64,000 bases of DNA from Methanoculleus horonobensis (GTDB taxonomy: Archaea > Halobacteriota > Methanomicrobia > Methanomicrobiales > Methanoculleaceae), in contig NZ_BCNY01000014.1 of assembly GCF_001602375.1 (NCBI RefSeq), forward strand, positions 248,001-312,000, read 5' to 3'. Positions 1-8,711 of this stretch are shown piece by piece. The notes under the pieces were generated by a model. It was not told where the DNA came from and did no database searches. It saw nothing but the letters and a program-made list of their open reading frames with translations. The translations under genes and the position numbers were made by a program. Position 1 is the stretch's first letter, and each line of letters opens with the position of its first letter.

Positions 1-516
1 GAGATACTCGAGCGTCCGCGCGAGCGCGGCCGTCAGCTCCTCGTCCATCTCTGCGTACTCGTAGAGCGCCCGGTAGAGCATGAAGACGAGTTCGTAGCCG
101 TAGATCTCGAACGCCTCCTCCGGCGCGAGCGGCGCGAGATAGGATTCCGTCCGGATCTCGGTGTTGGTGTACATCAGTTCGTGGAAGGCCCCGTCCTCGT
201 CGAGGACGCAGATCTGCGCATCGACGGGCTTCGTCGGGTCGTCGGGGCGGTAGGGGAGCGGGTCGCCTTTCCCGAGAACGATCATCTTCTTCTCGTAGAA
301 CTCCTGGTCGTAGAGATCCCCCGATGCCTCTCTCTTTGCGCGCCGGAGCATATCGAGCCCGATCTGTTTCACGACCGGCGCCGTATCGGCAGCCATCCGC
401 GCAAGAAGGGCACCCATGTTGCCCCGGAGTTCCGAGGCCGACTCTTCCTTCTTCGCCTGCAGTTCCTCAAGGGTTTCGAGGAGGCGGGCGTATCCCTCTT
501 CGATGATCGGATCCAT
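1..516 (-). CDS. hypothetical protein, 3' end outside window
   Basis: The reading frame starts with ATG at 516 and stays open to the left edge (172 codons seen). It begins MDPIIEEGYARLLETLEELQ and is rich in Glu, Leu and Arg, with a helical N-terminal third. A middle part contains KKMIVLGKGDPLPYRPDDPT and a Tyr-rich part ends at the edge. There are no membrane segments and no catalytic motif I recognise. It lies 50 bp after the permease gene on the same strand, so it could be the last gene of the metal-transport operon, but nothing in the protein suggests metal binding. Strand choice rests on codon-position G/C bias and the long open frame; the opposite-strand frames look like shadows. Confidence 0.6.
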   Translation of the reverse strand, partial: MDPIIEEGYARLLETLEELQAKKEESASELRGNMGALLARMAADTAPVVKQIGLDMLRRAKREASGDLYDQEFYEKKMIVLGKGDPLPYRPDDPTKPVDAQICVLDEDGAFHELMYTNTEIRTESYLAPLAPEEAFEIYGYELVFMLYRALYEYAEMDEELTAALARTLEYL

Positions 517-566
517 TGCTCACTCACCTCTCGCGTATGCCGGCATAAGCGCACCGGTTTGTCCTG

Positions 567-1382
567 CTAATCGCCCTGCCGGAGGCGCTCGGTCGCGAGG
601 GCGCCCGCATACGCGACCGTGCTCACGAGAATGATCGTCGCGCCCGAGGGGACGTCGAGGAGGTAGGAGAGCAGGATCCCCGCAATGGTGAAGGCGATGC
701 CGAGGATGACGGCGAGGAGCATCATGCTCCGGATCCGGGTGGTGTAAAGGCGGCTGATCGCCGCCGGGAGCGTCAGGAGAGCGATCACCAGGATGATCCC
801 CACCACCCGGATCAGCATCACCACCGTCAGCGCAATCAGCACGAGGAGGAGGAGCGAGAGCCGCTCGACCGGGAGGTTCATGACCGTCGCATAGTCCGGG
901 TCGAACGTGACCGCCTGGAGCTCCCGGTAGAGGAGAGCCACGACGGCGACGATGATGGCGACGAGCACCCCCATCAACAGGATGTCTCCCCTTGGGACGA
1001 GGAGGATGTTCCCGAAGAGGTAGGAGAAGAGATCTGGAGCGAATCCCGGGGTTAAGTAGACGAAGAGGATCCCGATGGCCATCCCCGCCGCCCAGACCGC
1101 GCCGATGATGGTGTCCATCTGCTGCCGGGCCCGGAGCTGGAGCGTGCCCATCCCGAGCGCCGTCGCCACGGTGAACCCGGTCGCGCCGAGGAGCGGGTCT
1201 ATCCCGAGGAAGTAACCGAGGCCGATCCCCCCGAAGGCCGCGTGGGATATGCCGCCGCTGACCGAGACCATCCGCCGCACCACGACGTAGGTGCCGATGA
1301 TGCCGCAGGCTACGCTCGCGAGCACCCCGGCGATGAGGGCGTTCCTGAAGAACTCGAATCCGAGAATCTCGAACATGCTCAC
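567..1382 (-). CDS. znuB: metal ABC transporter permease (ABC-3 family)
   Basis: A 271-residue membrane protein with about eight hydrophobic helices, matching the ABC-3 permease family that moves Zn2+ or Mn2+ with a ZnuA-type binding protein and a ZnuC-type ATPase. The family signature appears early (VVRRMVSVSGGISHAAFGGI, about residues 35-54), and a second conserved part, VVGIILVIALLTLPAA, is near residue 190. The start overlaps the end of the ATPase gene by 4 bp, which implies translational coupling. The metal cannot be read from the sequence; the znu name is by similarity only. A start at the third codon (Met3) is also possible. Confidence 0.9.
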   Translation of the reverse strand: MSMFEILGFEFFRNALIAGVLASVACGIIGTYVVVRRMVSVSGGISHAAFGGIGLGYFLGIDPLLGATGFTVATALGMGTLQLRARQQMDTIIGAVWAAGMAIGILFVYLTPGFAPDLFSYLFGNILLVPRGDILLMGVLVAIIVAVVALLYRELQAVTFDPDYATVMNLPVERLSLLLLVLIALTVVMLIRVVGIILVIALLTLPAAISRLYTTRIRSMMLLAVILGIAFTIAGILLSYLLDVPSGATIILVSTVAYAGALATERLRQGD

Positions 1383-2146
1383 TCCTCCTCCGCGTGCTCC
1401 GAAAAGACCCGGTGCGGAACTCCGTGGGCGATGAGATCGACCGGGCAGTGGTATGCGGCTTCGAGCATATCCGGCGTGATCTCGTTCGTGTCGTGCGTGT
1501 AGAGGCGCCGGTTTAAGCAGGCGACCCGGGTCACGTGCTCCGGGATCACCCCGATGTCGTGGGTCACGAGGACGATCGCCATCCGTTCGCGGAGTCGGTC
1601 GAGGATACTGTAGAACTGCGCCGCCGTCGGGGCGTCCACGTAGACCGTCGGTTCGTCGAGGAGCAGCACCTTCGGGTCGCCGACGAGCGCCCGGGCAATG
1701 ATCGCGCGCTGCTGCTCTCCGCCGGAGAGATCCCGGATCTGCCGGTCGGCGAGATCGGCGATGCCCATCATCCTGAGCGCTTCCTCTGTCCGGGCATGGT
1801 CTTCAGCCCCGTAACGCCGCGGGATTCGGGTGATGTGGCCGAGGCGGCCGGAGAGGATCATCTCCCGCACGGTGATGGGATACTCGAAGTCGAACGTCCG
1901 GAACTGGGGGACGTAACCGAGTTCCTTCCTCGCCGCCGCCCCCGTGCCGCCGAGGATCCTGACCGTGCCGCGGGAGGGCTGGAGGAGGCCGAGGATCACC
2001 CGGAGAAGCGTCGTCTTCCCGCCGCCGTTCGGCCCGATGATCGCGTAGAAGTCGTCCTGGTGGACGGTGAGGTTCACGTCTTCGAGGACGGTATGGCCGC
2101 GCAGCCTGACCCGGACGTCCTCGACCTCGATCACGGGAACGGTCAT
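1379..2146 (-). CDS. znuC: metal ABC transporter ATP-binding protein
   Basis: A 255-residue ABC ATPase. The Walker A motif GPNGGGKTT is near residue 40, the signature LSGGEQQR near 142, and Walker B LLLDEPT near 163, followed by the switch-region His in VTHD. Length and context fit the cytoplasmic ATPase of a zinc/manganese importer. It overlaps the binding-protein gene by 4 bp on one side and the permease by 4 bp on the other, so the three genes form one tightly coupled unit. Confidence 0.93.
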   Translation of the reverse strand: MTVPVIEVEDVRVRLRGHTVLEDVNLTVHQDDFYAIIGPNGGGKTTLLRVILGLLQPSRGTVRILGGTGAAARKELGYVPQFRTFDFEYPITVREMILSGRLGHITRIPRRYGAEDHARTEEALRMMGIADLADRQIRDLSGGEQQRAIIARALVGDPKVLLLDEPTVYVDAPTAAQFYSILDRLRERMAIVLVTHDIGVIPEHVTRVACLNRRLYTHDTNEITPDMLEAAYHCPVDLIAHGVPHRVFSEHAEEE

Positions 2147-3045
2147 GGCCTGCCGCTCTCCGCAAACGCCGAGGCCACGCGTTGCATGTTCGCGAGGTAG
2201 TCCTTCGCGAGCGGGCTCACCGTCACCACGGTGCCCCCGATCGCGTCCGCGATCACCTCGGCGCTCCGGGTGGAATGCTCGGGCGAGGCGAATATCACCT
2301 TTATCTTCTCCTCCTCCGCCTGCTTGATGAGGTGCTCCAGCCTCTGCGGCGAGGGTTCCTTTCCCTCGCTCTCGATCGGAACCTCAGTAAAGCCGTAGTC
2401 CCGGGCAAGGTAGGCCCACGACGAGTGGTAGACCATGATCGTTTTCACCCCCGATGCGGCGAGCGCATCGGCGATCTCCGCGTCGAGGGCGTCGAGTTCC
2501 CCGAGGTAGACATCGGCGTTCCGGCGGTAGTCTTCGGCGTTCTCCGGATCGACCGCTATGAGCCCCTCGCGGATCTCCTCGACCATGACCTTCGCGTTCT
2601 TCGGGGACGTCCAGATGTGGGGGTCGGTTCCCCCGTGTTCGGCGTCACCGGTCGTGATCAGGTCGACGCCGCGCGAACAGTCGACGACCAGCATCCCGGG
2701 GTTCAGGGCGGCGATCTTCTCCCGCCAGGCGAGTTCGAACTCGATCCCCGAACCGACCACGGCATACATATCCGCCCCTGCGACGTCCGCGAGGGTTCCC
2801 GGCGGGGGTTCGTAGGTGTGCGGGTCGGCCCCCGGCGGCACCAGCAGGATCACCCGGACGTGATCGCCGCCCACCCGTTCTACGAACTCCTCTTCGGGCG
2901 GTATCGTGACCGCGACGACGACTTCCCCGCCATCCAGACGATCGGTGCCGGTGCACCCCGCCGCGGCTGCCGCCAGCAGAAAGACTATGAATCCAGCTGC
3001 AACGAGAGATAGACGGACGGTATTGTTGTTATCCTGCGATCTCAT
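2143..3045 (-). CDS. znuA: zinc/manganese-binding lipoprotein of ABC transporter
   Basis: A cluster A-I (ZnuA/TroA-like) binding protein of 300 residues. It has a signal peptide ending in a lipobox (AAAGC), so it is probably lipid-anchored outside the membrane. Likely metal ligands are in GADPHTYEP, TDPHIWTSP and VYHSSWAY, followed by the PEHSTRSAEVIADAIGG helix typical of the family. There is no His-rich loop, which slightly favours a broad Zn/Mn role. The start chosen is ATG at 3045, because AGGAGA lies 8 bp upstream; the frame is open to 3090 but has no such site there. Confidence 0.92.
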   Translation of the reverse strand: MRSQDNNNTVRLSLVAAGFIVFLLAAAAAGCTGTDRLDGGEVVVAVTIPPEEEFVERVGGDHVRVILLVPPGADPHTYEPPPGTLADVAGADMYAVVGSGIEFELAWREKIAALNPGMLVVDCSRGVDLITTGDAEHGGTDPHIWTSPKNAKVMVEEIREGLIAVDPENAEDYRRNADVYLGELDALDAEIADALAASGVKTIMVYHSSWAYLARDYGFTEVPIESEGKEPSPQRLEHLIKQAEEEKIKVIFASPEHSTRSAEVIADAIGGTVVTVSPLAKDYLANMQRVASAFAESGRP

Positions 3046-3112
3046 CGATCTCGTCTCCTGGTTTGGTATGTATCTAAATTCATCCCGCACAAAAGTCAGA
3101 GACGTTCCGCCG

Positions 3113-3556
3113 TCACCCGCGGTACCCGTCGAAAGAACCGCAACAGCGGTGATCGTGCTCGATCTCCCCGCAGACGCTCATCATCGGGTGCCCGAGCGAC
3201 GTGCACATCCTGTTGGTGAGGTCTTTTGAGAAGCACTGCTCGATCTTCTTCGCTTCCCTGCAGGCCTCGTCGGGCTCGAGCCCGTGGCGGCTGAGCACCA
3301 GGGCGACGATCCGGTGGCGGCGAACCAGGAATCGGGCGTATTCGGTGCCGAACTGCGTGAGCCTCACCCCGTGGTAGGGCGTATGCTCGATGTATCCTGC
3401 TTTTGCAATCTCCGTGAGCGCTTTCGTCACCGTCGAGGGCGCGACGGAGAAGTGGACGGCAATCTCGGTCGTCTTCACGACGTCGCCCTGCATGTGGATG
3501 TATTTGAGGTATTCCGCCTTCTTCGAGGAGAGTTCTTGCCCGGTGATCCCCTGCAT
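3113..3556 (-). CDS. DtxR/MntR-family metal-dependent regulator
   Basis: A 147-residue protein. The N-terminal winged helix includes DVVKTTEIAVHFSVAPSTV (about residues 25-43), followed by a metal-binding dimerisation region with His and Glu/Cys in RRHRIVALVLSRHGLEPDEA and KIEQCFS. The C-terminus is Cys/His-rich (HDHRCCGS). There is no SH3-like third domain, so it is MntR-sized. It lies directly upstream of the znu-like operon in the same orientation, and local repression of that operon in response to metal is the obvious inference. The frame is open upstream, but homology to the family begins at Met 3556. Confidence 0.88.
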   Translation of the reverse strand: MQGITGQELSSKKAEYLKYIHMQGDVVKTTEIAVHFSVAPSTVTKALTEIAKAGYIEHTPYHGVRLTQFGTEYARFLVRRHRIVALVLSRHGLEPDEACREAKKIEQCFSKDLTNRMCTSLGHPMMSVCGEIEHDHRCCGSFDGYRG

Positions 3557-3599
3557 GGGAAGAGGATACGCCCTGTTGGGAGAAAAAGTTTCGGTGGGG

Positions 3600-4838
3600 C
3601 TAAACCTTCTCGGCGTCGGACGGGATCCGTTCGGCGGTGACATAGTGCCGGCGGTTCTTGGTTATCACCGCCCTCCCGTGGAACCCGAACGGGAGATCCT
3701 CTTCTACGACGACGTTGAGGTAGCAGGGATTGCGGCAGACGGTCGATCCCGGCGCGTTCTTCTCGGTCGCGACGATCGATGTCTCCCGCCCGATCCAGCG
3801 CTGGTTGTAGGCGTCGTAGATCCGGTTTGCTTCGGCAAGCAGCGTGCGGGAGCGGTCTTTGCGTATCCGCTCGGGGAGGTCTTTCAAGGCCGCCGCGGGC
3901 GTTCCGGGCCGCCGGGAGTAGCGGGTGATGTTCACTTTCACGAACGCCGCCCGTTTGAGGAGTTCGAGCGTCTGTGAAAACTCTTCGTCCGTCTCCCCGG
4001 GAAACCCGGTGATGAAGTCGGAGGAGATCATCATATCCGGGAAGCGTTCCCGGAACGTATCGACGATCCGGACGACGTCGGCGGCAGTGTAGCCGCGCTG
4101 CATCCGTTCAAGGACGGTATCGGAGCCCGACTGGACGGGGAGGTGGAGGAACCGGAAGATCCTGTCGCTCTCGTACGCCCCGACGAGCGGTTCAAGGATC
4201 CCGAGCACCGTAGCCGGGTTCATCATCCCCGGCCTGACGGCGAACCTCCCGGGGATCTTTGCTATCTCCTGCAAAAGATCCGGGAGCGACTCGCCCCGCT
4301 CGAGCCCCCATGCGGCCACGTCCTGCCCGGTCAGCTGGATCTCGTAGGCGCCCGACGCGACGAGAGCCCGGACGGCGTCGAGGATCTCCTCTGCAGGTGC
4401 ACTTTTCAACTGTCCACGGGCGAACCGGGTGATGCAGTAACTGCACCGGCCGACGCATCCGCTCGCCACCTGCACCACGCCGATTGCCCCTGCTCCATGG
4501 GTGCCGACACCGGCCGATCGCTCGTGGATCTCGTCCGGATGGATGACGTGCGGCGTGCAGACCGAACGGATCTTATCCATCTGGACGACCGGCATGCACC
4601 CGGTCACGTAGAGGTCGCGGTCGGCGAACAGAGCGAGGCGCCGGAGCATCTTTCGTTCGGTCGCGCCGATCACCGTGCAGGTGTTGATGATGACGGCGTC
4701 CGCCTCTTCCGGCCGTTCGGTCATCGTGCAGCCGAAACCTTCCAGTATCGCCGCGAGCCTCTGTGTGTCGGCATGATTGTAGGTGCATCCGTAGGTCTCG
4801 ATGTAGACCTGTCTTCCCTGAAGTTCCTCAAACGTGAT
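3600..4838 (-). CDS. tRNA methylthiotransferase, MtaB/CDKAL1-like (start uncertain)
   Basis: A radical-SAM enzyme predicted to add a methylthio group to t6A37 of tRNA. It has an N-terminal UPF0004 domain with VYIETYGCTYNHADTQR and VIINTCTVIGATERK, a radical-SAM cluster motif CVGRCSYC, and a C-terminal TRAM-like domain (GRETSIVATEKN to VTAERI). The first canonical start in frame is ATG at 4724, but this would remove the conserved YGCTYN cysteine region that lies in the same frame at 4737-4808. No ATG, GTG or TTG occurs between the upstream in-frame stop (4896-4898) and 4724. I extended to an ATC at 4836-4838 as the most likely origin (ITFEELQGRQVY). Function is secure; the 5' end is not. Confidence 0.82.
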   Translation of the reverse strand: MTFEELQGRQVYIETYGCTYNHADTQRLAAILEGFGCTMTERPEEADAVIINTCTVIGATERKMLRRLALFADRDLYVTGCMPVVQMDKIRSVCTPHVIHPDEIHERSAGVGTHGAGAIGVVQVASGCVGRCSYCITRFARGQLKSAPAEEILDAVRALVASGAYEIQLTGQDVAAWGLERGESLPDLLQEIAKIPGRFAVRPGMMNPATVLGILEPLVGAYESDRIFRFLHLPVQSGSDTVLERMQRGYTAADVVRIVDTFRERFPDMMISSDFITGFPGETDEEFSQTLELLKRAAFVKVNITRYSRRPGTPAAALKDLPERIRKDRSRTLLAEANRIYDAYNQRWIGRETSIVATEKNAPGSTVCRNPCYLNVVVEEDLPFGFHGRAVITKNRRHYVTAERIPSDAEKV

Positions 4839-4952
4839 GGCGATCGACTCTCCCTGCGCGCGGTCGGCGGTCGGCCCGGGTTCCCGGCTGCCCGGTTACC
4901 CCTATCGGTCGGAGGATAGTTTCCTCCTCTTTCGACCGGTTTCGGCCTGAGC

Positions 4953-4965
4953 ACAATACTTAACC
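4953..4965 (+). promoter_or_regulatory. TATA-like promoter of nadX-nadA-nadC
   Basis: The sequence ACAATACTTAACC is centred about 30 bp before the nadX ATG, as expected for an archaeal TATA box feeding a leaderless or very short leader. There is no ribosome site before nadX, which agrees with this. Confidence 0.55.
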
Positions 4966-4990
4966 GCTGACATTACAACTTCTTTATTCG

Positions 4991-5749
4991 ATGATTAAAA
5001 TAGGGTTGCTGGGATGCGGCAACGTCGGGCATATCATCGCCACACACGCCGAGAGCATCCAGGTTATCGCCGTCTTCGATATCATCCCCGGGCGGGCGGA
5101 GACGCTCGCGGCACTCTGCCATGCCCGGTCATACACGGACTTCGACGCCTTCATGCGGGAGGACTTCTCTATCGTCGTGGAGGCCGCCTCGGTCGATGCC
5201 GTCAAGATATACGGCGAGGCTGTCCTCAGGTCGGGGCGGGACATCATCGTCCTCTCCGGGGGAGCTCTTGCGGACGACGAGTTCCGCGAGCACCTCGTCG
5301 AGGTTGCACGGGAGGCGGGAAAGAAGATCCGCATCCCGAGCGGGGCTATCATCGGACTCGACAACCTCAAGATCGGGCAGGTCTCGCCGCCGAGCCGCCT
5401 CCTCCTGCGGACGACGAAACCTCCCGCCTCGCTCGGGATGACCGCCGAAGCCCGGACAGAGATATTTAAGGGGCTGGCGCACGACTGTATAAAGCAATAC
5501 CCCAAAAATATCAACGTCGCGGTAGCGCTGGGACTCGCCGCCGGCAGGGATGCCGAAGTGGAACTCCTGGTCGACCCTGCTGCGGAGAGGAACATCCACG
5601 AGATATTCGTCGAAGGCGACTTCGGGGACATCTACGTCCGGGTCAGGAACGTCCCGAGCCCCGATAACCCGGCGACGAGTTATATGGCAGCCCTCTCCAT
5701 CCTGACGCTCTTAAAAAATCTCGAGAACCCTCTGGTGGTGGGTACGTAA
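4991..5749 (+). CDS. nadX: L-aspartate dehydrogenase
   Basis: A 252-residue NadX protein, which oxidises L-aspartate to iminoaspartate with NAD(P). The Rossmann motif GLLGCGNVGH is at residues 5-14, a conserved stretch is SGGALADDEFREHL, and the family's catalytic region includes IRIPSGAIIGLDNL and NVAVALGLAAGRDA. It is the first gene of a nadX-nadA-nadC operon; nadA starts 2 bp after its stop. This route replaces the oxygen- or fumarate-dependent NadB, in keeping with an anaerobe. Note that the methylthiotransferase gene is divergent from it with a shared short spacer. Confidence 0.93.
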   Translation: MIKIGLLGCGNVGHIIATHAESIQVIAVFDIIPGRAETLAALCHARSYTDFDAFMREDFSIVVEAASVDAVKIYGEAVLRSGRDIIVLSGGALADDEFREHLVEVAREAGKKIRIPSGAIIGLDNLKIGQVSPPSRLLLRTTKPPASLGMTAEARTEIFKGLAHDCIKQYPKNINVAVALGLAAGRDAEVELLVDPAAERNIHEIFVEGDFGDIYVRVRNVPSPDNPATSYMAALSILTLLKNLENPLVVGT

Positions 5750-5751
5750 CA

Positions 5752-6648
5752 ATGGAAACGGAGATTCGTGCGCTCAAGGCCGAGAAGAACGCAGTCGTCA
5801 TGGCGCATAACTACCAGCCCATGGCGATCCAGGGGCTCGCCGACGTGGTGGGCGACAGCCTCGAACTCGCGGTGAAGGCGAAGGAGACCGCGGCTGACCT
5901 GATCGTCGTCTGCGGTGTCCGGTTCATGGCCGAGACGGCAAAGATCCTCAACCCCGACCGGAAGGTGGTCATCCCGGTAGAGGACGCGGGATGCCCGCTT
6001 GCTGATTTCCTGACCCCGGAGATGATCCGTGAGGCGAGGGCGCGATACCCCGACGCGGCCGTGGTGGTCTACATCAACAGTACGGCGGAGAGCAAGGCGC
6101 TCGCGGACATCACCTGCACCTCGGCAAACGCGGTTCGGGTCGTAGCGTCGCTTCCAAACGAGACCATCCTCTTCGGGCCGGATGCAAACCTCGCGGCATA
6201 CGTCCAGCGGGAACTCCCCGAGAAGACGATCGTTCCCCTGCCTCCCGGCGGTCACTGCTACGTCCATACAGGGTTCACTCTTGCCGACATCGAGGCTGCC
6301 CGGAGAAAGGGCGGCAAAATCGTCTGCCATCCCGAATGCCCGCCGGAGGTTCAGGAGCAGGCCGACCGGATAGCCTCCACGGGAGGCATGGTCCGGGAGG
6401 CCGCGGCCGGTGGAGACGAGCCCTGGTGGATCTTCACCGAGCGGGAGATGGCCTCCCGCCTGCGGGTGCTCTACCCCGGAAGAGTCTTTTACGAGAAGCC
6501 GGAGGCCGTCTGCGCGGATATGAAGAGGATCTCGCTTGAAGACCTCCGCCGGGCGCTCGAGTCCGAGGAGCACGAGGTCGTCCTCCCGAGAGAGGTCATG
6601 GACCGGGCGCGGCGAGCGATCGAGCGGATGATCGCCGTCGGAGCGTGA
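5752..6648 (+). CDS. nadA: quinolinate synthase A
   Basis: A 298-residue NadA that condenses iminoaspartate with dihydroxyacetone phosphate on a [4Fe-4S] cluster. Three cysteines expected to hold the cluster are visible in VVCGVRF, DITCTSANAV and CHPECPPEVQ. Substrate-binding motifs include MAHNYQ near the N-terminus, FGPDANLA and PGGHCYVH. Length matches the compact archaeal form. It is followed directly by nadC, whose GTG start abuts the TGA stop. Confidence 0.94.
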   Translation: METEIRALKAEKNAVVMAHNYQPMAIQGLADVVGDSLELAVKAKETAADLIVVCGVRFMAETAKILNPDRKVVIPVEDAGCPLADFLTPEMIREARARYPDAAVVVYINSTAESKALADITCTSANAVRVVASLPNETILFGPDANLAAYVQRELPEKTIVPLPPGGHCYVHTGFTLADIEAARRKGGKIVCHPECPPEVQEQADRIASTGGMVREAAAGGDEPWWIFTEREMASRLRVLYPGRVFYEKPEAVCADMKRISLEDLRRALESEEHEVVLPREVMDRARRAIERMIAVGA

Positions 6649-7509
6649 GTGCGGATGATCCCGATCGAGGACCTGCTCCGTTTTGTCCGGGAGGATGCGC
6701 CGTGGGGCGACGTCACCTCTGAGACGGTCGTTCCCGACGTCGCCTGCCGGGCGGTGATCCGGGCGAAAGATACCGGGATCGCCGCCGGCCTCGAGGAGGC
6801 ACGGGCGCTCTTCGAGCATTACGGGGTCGCCGTGCGTCAGCGCATCCCCGACGGGAGACCGGTTGCTCCCGGAGCGGTTCTCCTCGAACTCGAAGGCCGC
6901 GCGAGGGCGATCCTTCTCCTGGAGCGGACGGCGCTCAACATCATCGGGCGGATGAGCGGGATTGCGACCCGGACCCGGGAAGCGGTCGAGGCCGTCCGGG
7001 CGGTCTCTCCCGACGTGCGGATTGCCGCGACCCGGAAGACCGCCCCGGGACTCCGGATGCTCGATAAGAAGGCGGTGGTTCTCGGCGGGGGCGACCCGCA
7101 CCGCTACTGCCTCTCGGATATGGTTCTGATCAAGGACAACCACCTCGCGCTAGTGCCGCTCGCCGAGGCGATCCGGAAGGCAAAGGAGCAGAGCCGTTAC
7201 CGGGCGGTCGAGGCGGAGGTCGAGACGGCACGGGACGCCGTCGAGGCCGCGGTTGCCGGCGCCGATATCGTCCTTCTCGACAACATGGCCCCGGACGCCG
7301 TCCGGGAGGCGGTCGGGGCGCTGGCCGCCCGCGGTCTCCGGGAACAGGTCGCCCTCGAGGTCTCGGGAGGCGTCGCCGGCGGCGATCTTGCCGGGTATGC
7401 CGCGACCGGGATCGATATCATCAGTATGGGTGCGCTCACCCATACGGTCAGGAACTTCGACGTGAGCCTGGATATCCTGAAAGGCGCGGGCACCGTCAGG
7501 CTTCCGTAA
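6649..7509 (+). CDS. nadC: nicotinate-nucleotide pyrophosphorylase
   Basis: NadC converts quinolinate and PRPP to nicotinate mononucleotide, completing the de novo NAD operon. About 284-286 residues, with family motifs APWGDVTSE near the N-terminus, TRKTAPGLRMLDKKAV (residues ~125-140), LIKDNHLA, and the C-terminal barrel strands LEVSGGVAGGDLAGYA. The frame can start at GTG 6649, directly after the nadA stop, or at ATG 6655 (MIPIEDLL). The second matches the usual protein start better. Confidence 0.94.
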   Translation: MRMIPIEDLLRFVREDAPWGDVTSETVVPDVACRAVIRAKDTGIAAGLEEARALFEHYGVAVRQRIPDGRPVAPGAVLLELEGRARAILLLERTALNIIGRMSGIATRTREAVEAVRAVSPDVRIAATRKTAPGLRMLDKKAVVLGGGDPHRYCLSDMVLIKDNHLALVPLAEAIRKAKEQSRYRAVEAEVETARDAVEAAVAGADIVLLDNMAPDAVREAVGALAARGLREQVALEVSGGVAGGDLAGYAATGIDIISMGALTHTVRNFDVSLDILKGAGTVRLP

Positions 7510-7520
7510 AAAAGCAGGGT

Positions 7521-7946
7521 TCAGGATGCGGTCTGGACGTCCTCCATCGTGAGTTCGTCCAGAAACGGCATCAGCCCTTTGACGTAAGGCACGAGTTTGC
7601 CCTCTTCTGTCCTGAGTTCCCCGTAGGCCACGACCTCGATGACCAGCGGGAGCTCGTCCAGGCGCCGGGTGAAGAGGGGATCCTCTTCGGCGGCGTACCG
7701 GAGGAACGCATTCAGGTCGACGAACGGGCGTTCCAGGTCGGCGACGTCACGGTACTCCTGCAGGTCCTCCCGGAGCGTGGAGCCTCTGGCCAGGTCCTCC
7801 TCGAAGTAGAGGAAGACGTCGAAGTTGTGGCGGCGACCCATCGCATCGAGGTCTCTGATATCGATCTTCGCTCCGGCAACGATGCCGAGACGTTCCAGAT
7901 CCGGGGGAAACGCCGTACCCTCCGGTGTGACCGTCGAACTCTCCAT
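7521..7946 (-). CDS. hypothetical protein
   Basis: A 141-residue soluble, acidic protein of unknown family (start MESSTVTPEG at 7946). Features seen are IVAGAKIDIRDLDAMGRRH, FDVFLYFEEDLARGSTLRED and a C-terminal acidic tail. The alternation of short strands and helices resembles small regulatory or nucleotidyltransferase-like folds, but no catalytic pair is visible. It converges with nadC (12 bp apart) and is divergent from the HEAT-repeat gene. The frame is open further upstream to 8123, but that part lacks coding character and overlaps the neighbouring gene. Confidence 0.6.
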   Translation of the reverse strand: MESSTVTPEGTAFPPDLERLGIVAGAKIDIRDLDAMGRRHNFDVFLYFEEDLARGSTLREDLQEYRDVADLERPFVDLNAFLRYAAEEDPLFTRRLDELPLVIEVVAYGELRTEEGKLVPYVKGLMPFLDELTMEDVQTAS

Positions 7947-8048
7947 ACTATGGTGAAGGGAGGGAGAGTAGAAAAAGTGCACTCTTGTGGGCATCTTCCG
8001 GAGCAAAACCTTATAGCCGGCCGACCCCAGTTGGGCGTGAGGTGGCCT

Positions 8049-8591
8049 ATGGCAGGGGGGGATCCGCCGGTGCCGGAGAGAGAGACCGAAGGCCTCGAGC
8101 GGGAGAAGGTGCTCCATCGACACCTTTCGATGCTTGCGTCCGGGAATCTCAACGAACGGTGGCGGGCTGTGGACGCGCTCGGGGAAATCGGCGACAGTCG
8201 CGCGGTACGACCGCTCATCGAGGCGCTGGAGGACGAATTCGTCGACGTACGGTGGAAGGCGGCGAAGGCGCTCGGGCTCATCGATGGGCGCGAACCTGTC
8301 CTCCCGTTGATACGGAGCCTGGAAGACGACAGCCCCTGGGTTCGGATGGGGGCGGCCTGGGCGCTCGGGACGATCGGCGATCCCCGGGCGGTCGAGCCGT
8401 TGATCCGGCTGCTCGACGACACGAAACCCCGGGTCCGGAGGATGGCGGCCTGGGCGCTCGGCCGGATAGGCAACCCGCGGGCCCGGGAACCCCTTTTGCG
8501 CCTCCTCGGCGATGCCGACCGCGACGTCAGGGTTGCCGGTCGGCAGGCGCTCGAAGAGATCGGAACCGAGCGGGAGATCCCGACCGTCTGA
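8049..8591 (+). CDS. HEAT-repeat (PBS-lyase-like) protein
   Basis: A 180-residue alpha-solenoid built of about five HEAT repeats of ~31 residues, each with the pattern ALGEIGDSRAVRPLIEALED / RWKAAKALG. Such proteins bind other proteins or modified cofactors; no enzymatic residues are seen. The start is ATG at 8049, because GAGGTG lies 6 bp upstream and a TATA-like AAAACCTTATAG is found at about 8005-8017. GTG 8037 is less likely. It is monocistronic. The PBS-lyase similarity is structural only and does not imply a phycobilin role. Confidence 0.85.
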   Translation: MAGGDPPVPERETEGLEREKVLHRHLSMLASGNLNERWRAVDALGEIGDSRAVRPLIEALEDEFVDVRWKAAKALGLIDGREPVLPLIRSLEDDSPWVRMGAAWALGTIGDPRAVEPLIRLLDDTKPRVRRMAAWALGRIGNPRAREPLLRLLGDADRDVRVAGRQALEEIGTEREIPTV

Positions 8592-8711
8592 AGGGGCGAC
8601 GGCTCATCCTGTCCGGATACCCTGTCCATGACCCCCGGGCAGCCGCTCTCGTCCCGTATGCGTTTATTATCCAGGAACGTCTTCTTATATTTGATAGGGC
8701 GTTGCAATCAG

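Noticed and set aside
181-570. Plus-strand frame of 129 codons over the first gene
   Set aside because: It mirrors the minus-strand gene and its translation (His/Arg/Asp-rich without structure) is typical of an antisense shadow in high-G+C DNA.
5680-7143. 487-codon minus-strand frame opposite nadA and nadC
   Set aside because: Long antisense frames are expected in G+C-rich DNA. It has no family motif and covers two clearly identified genes.
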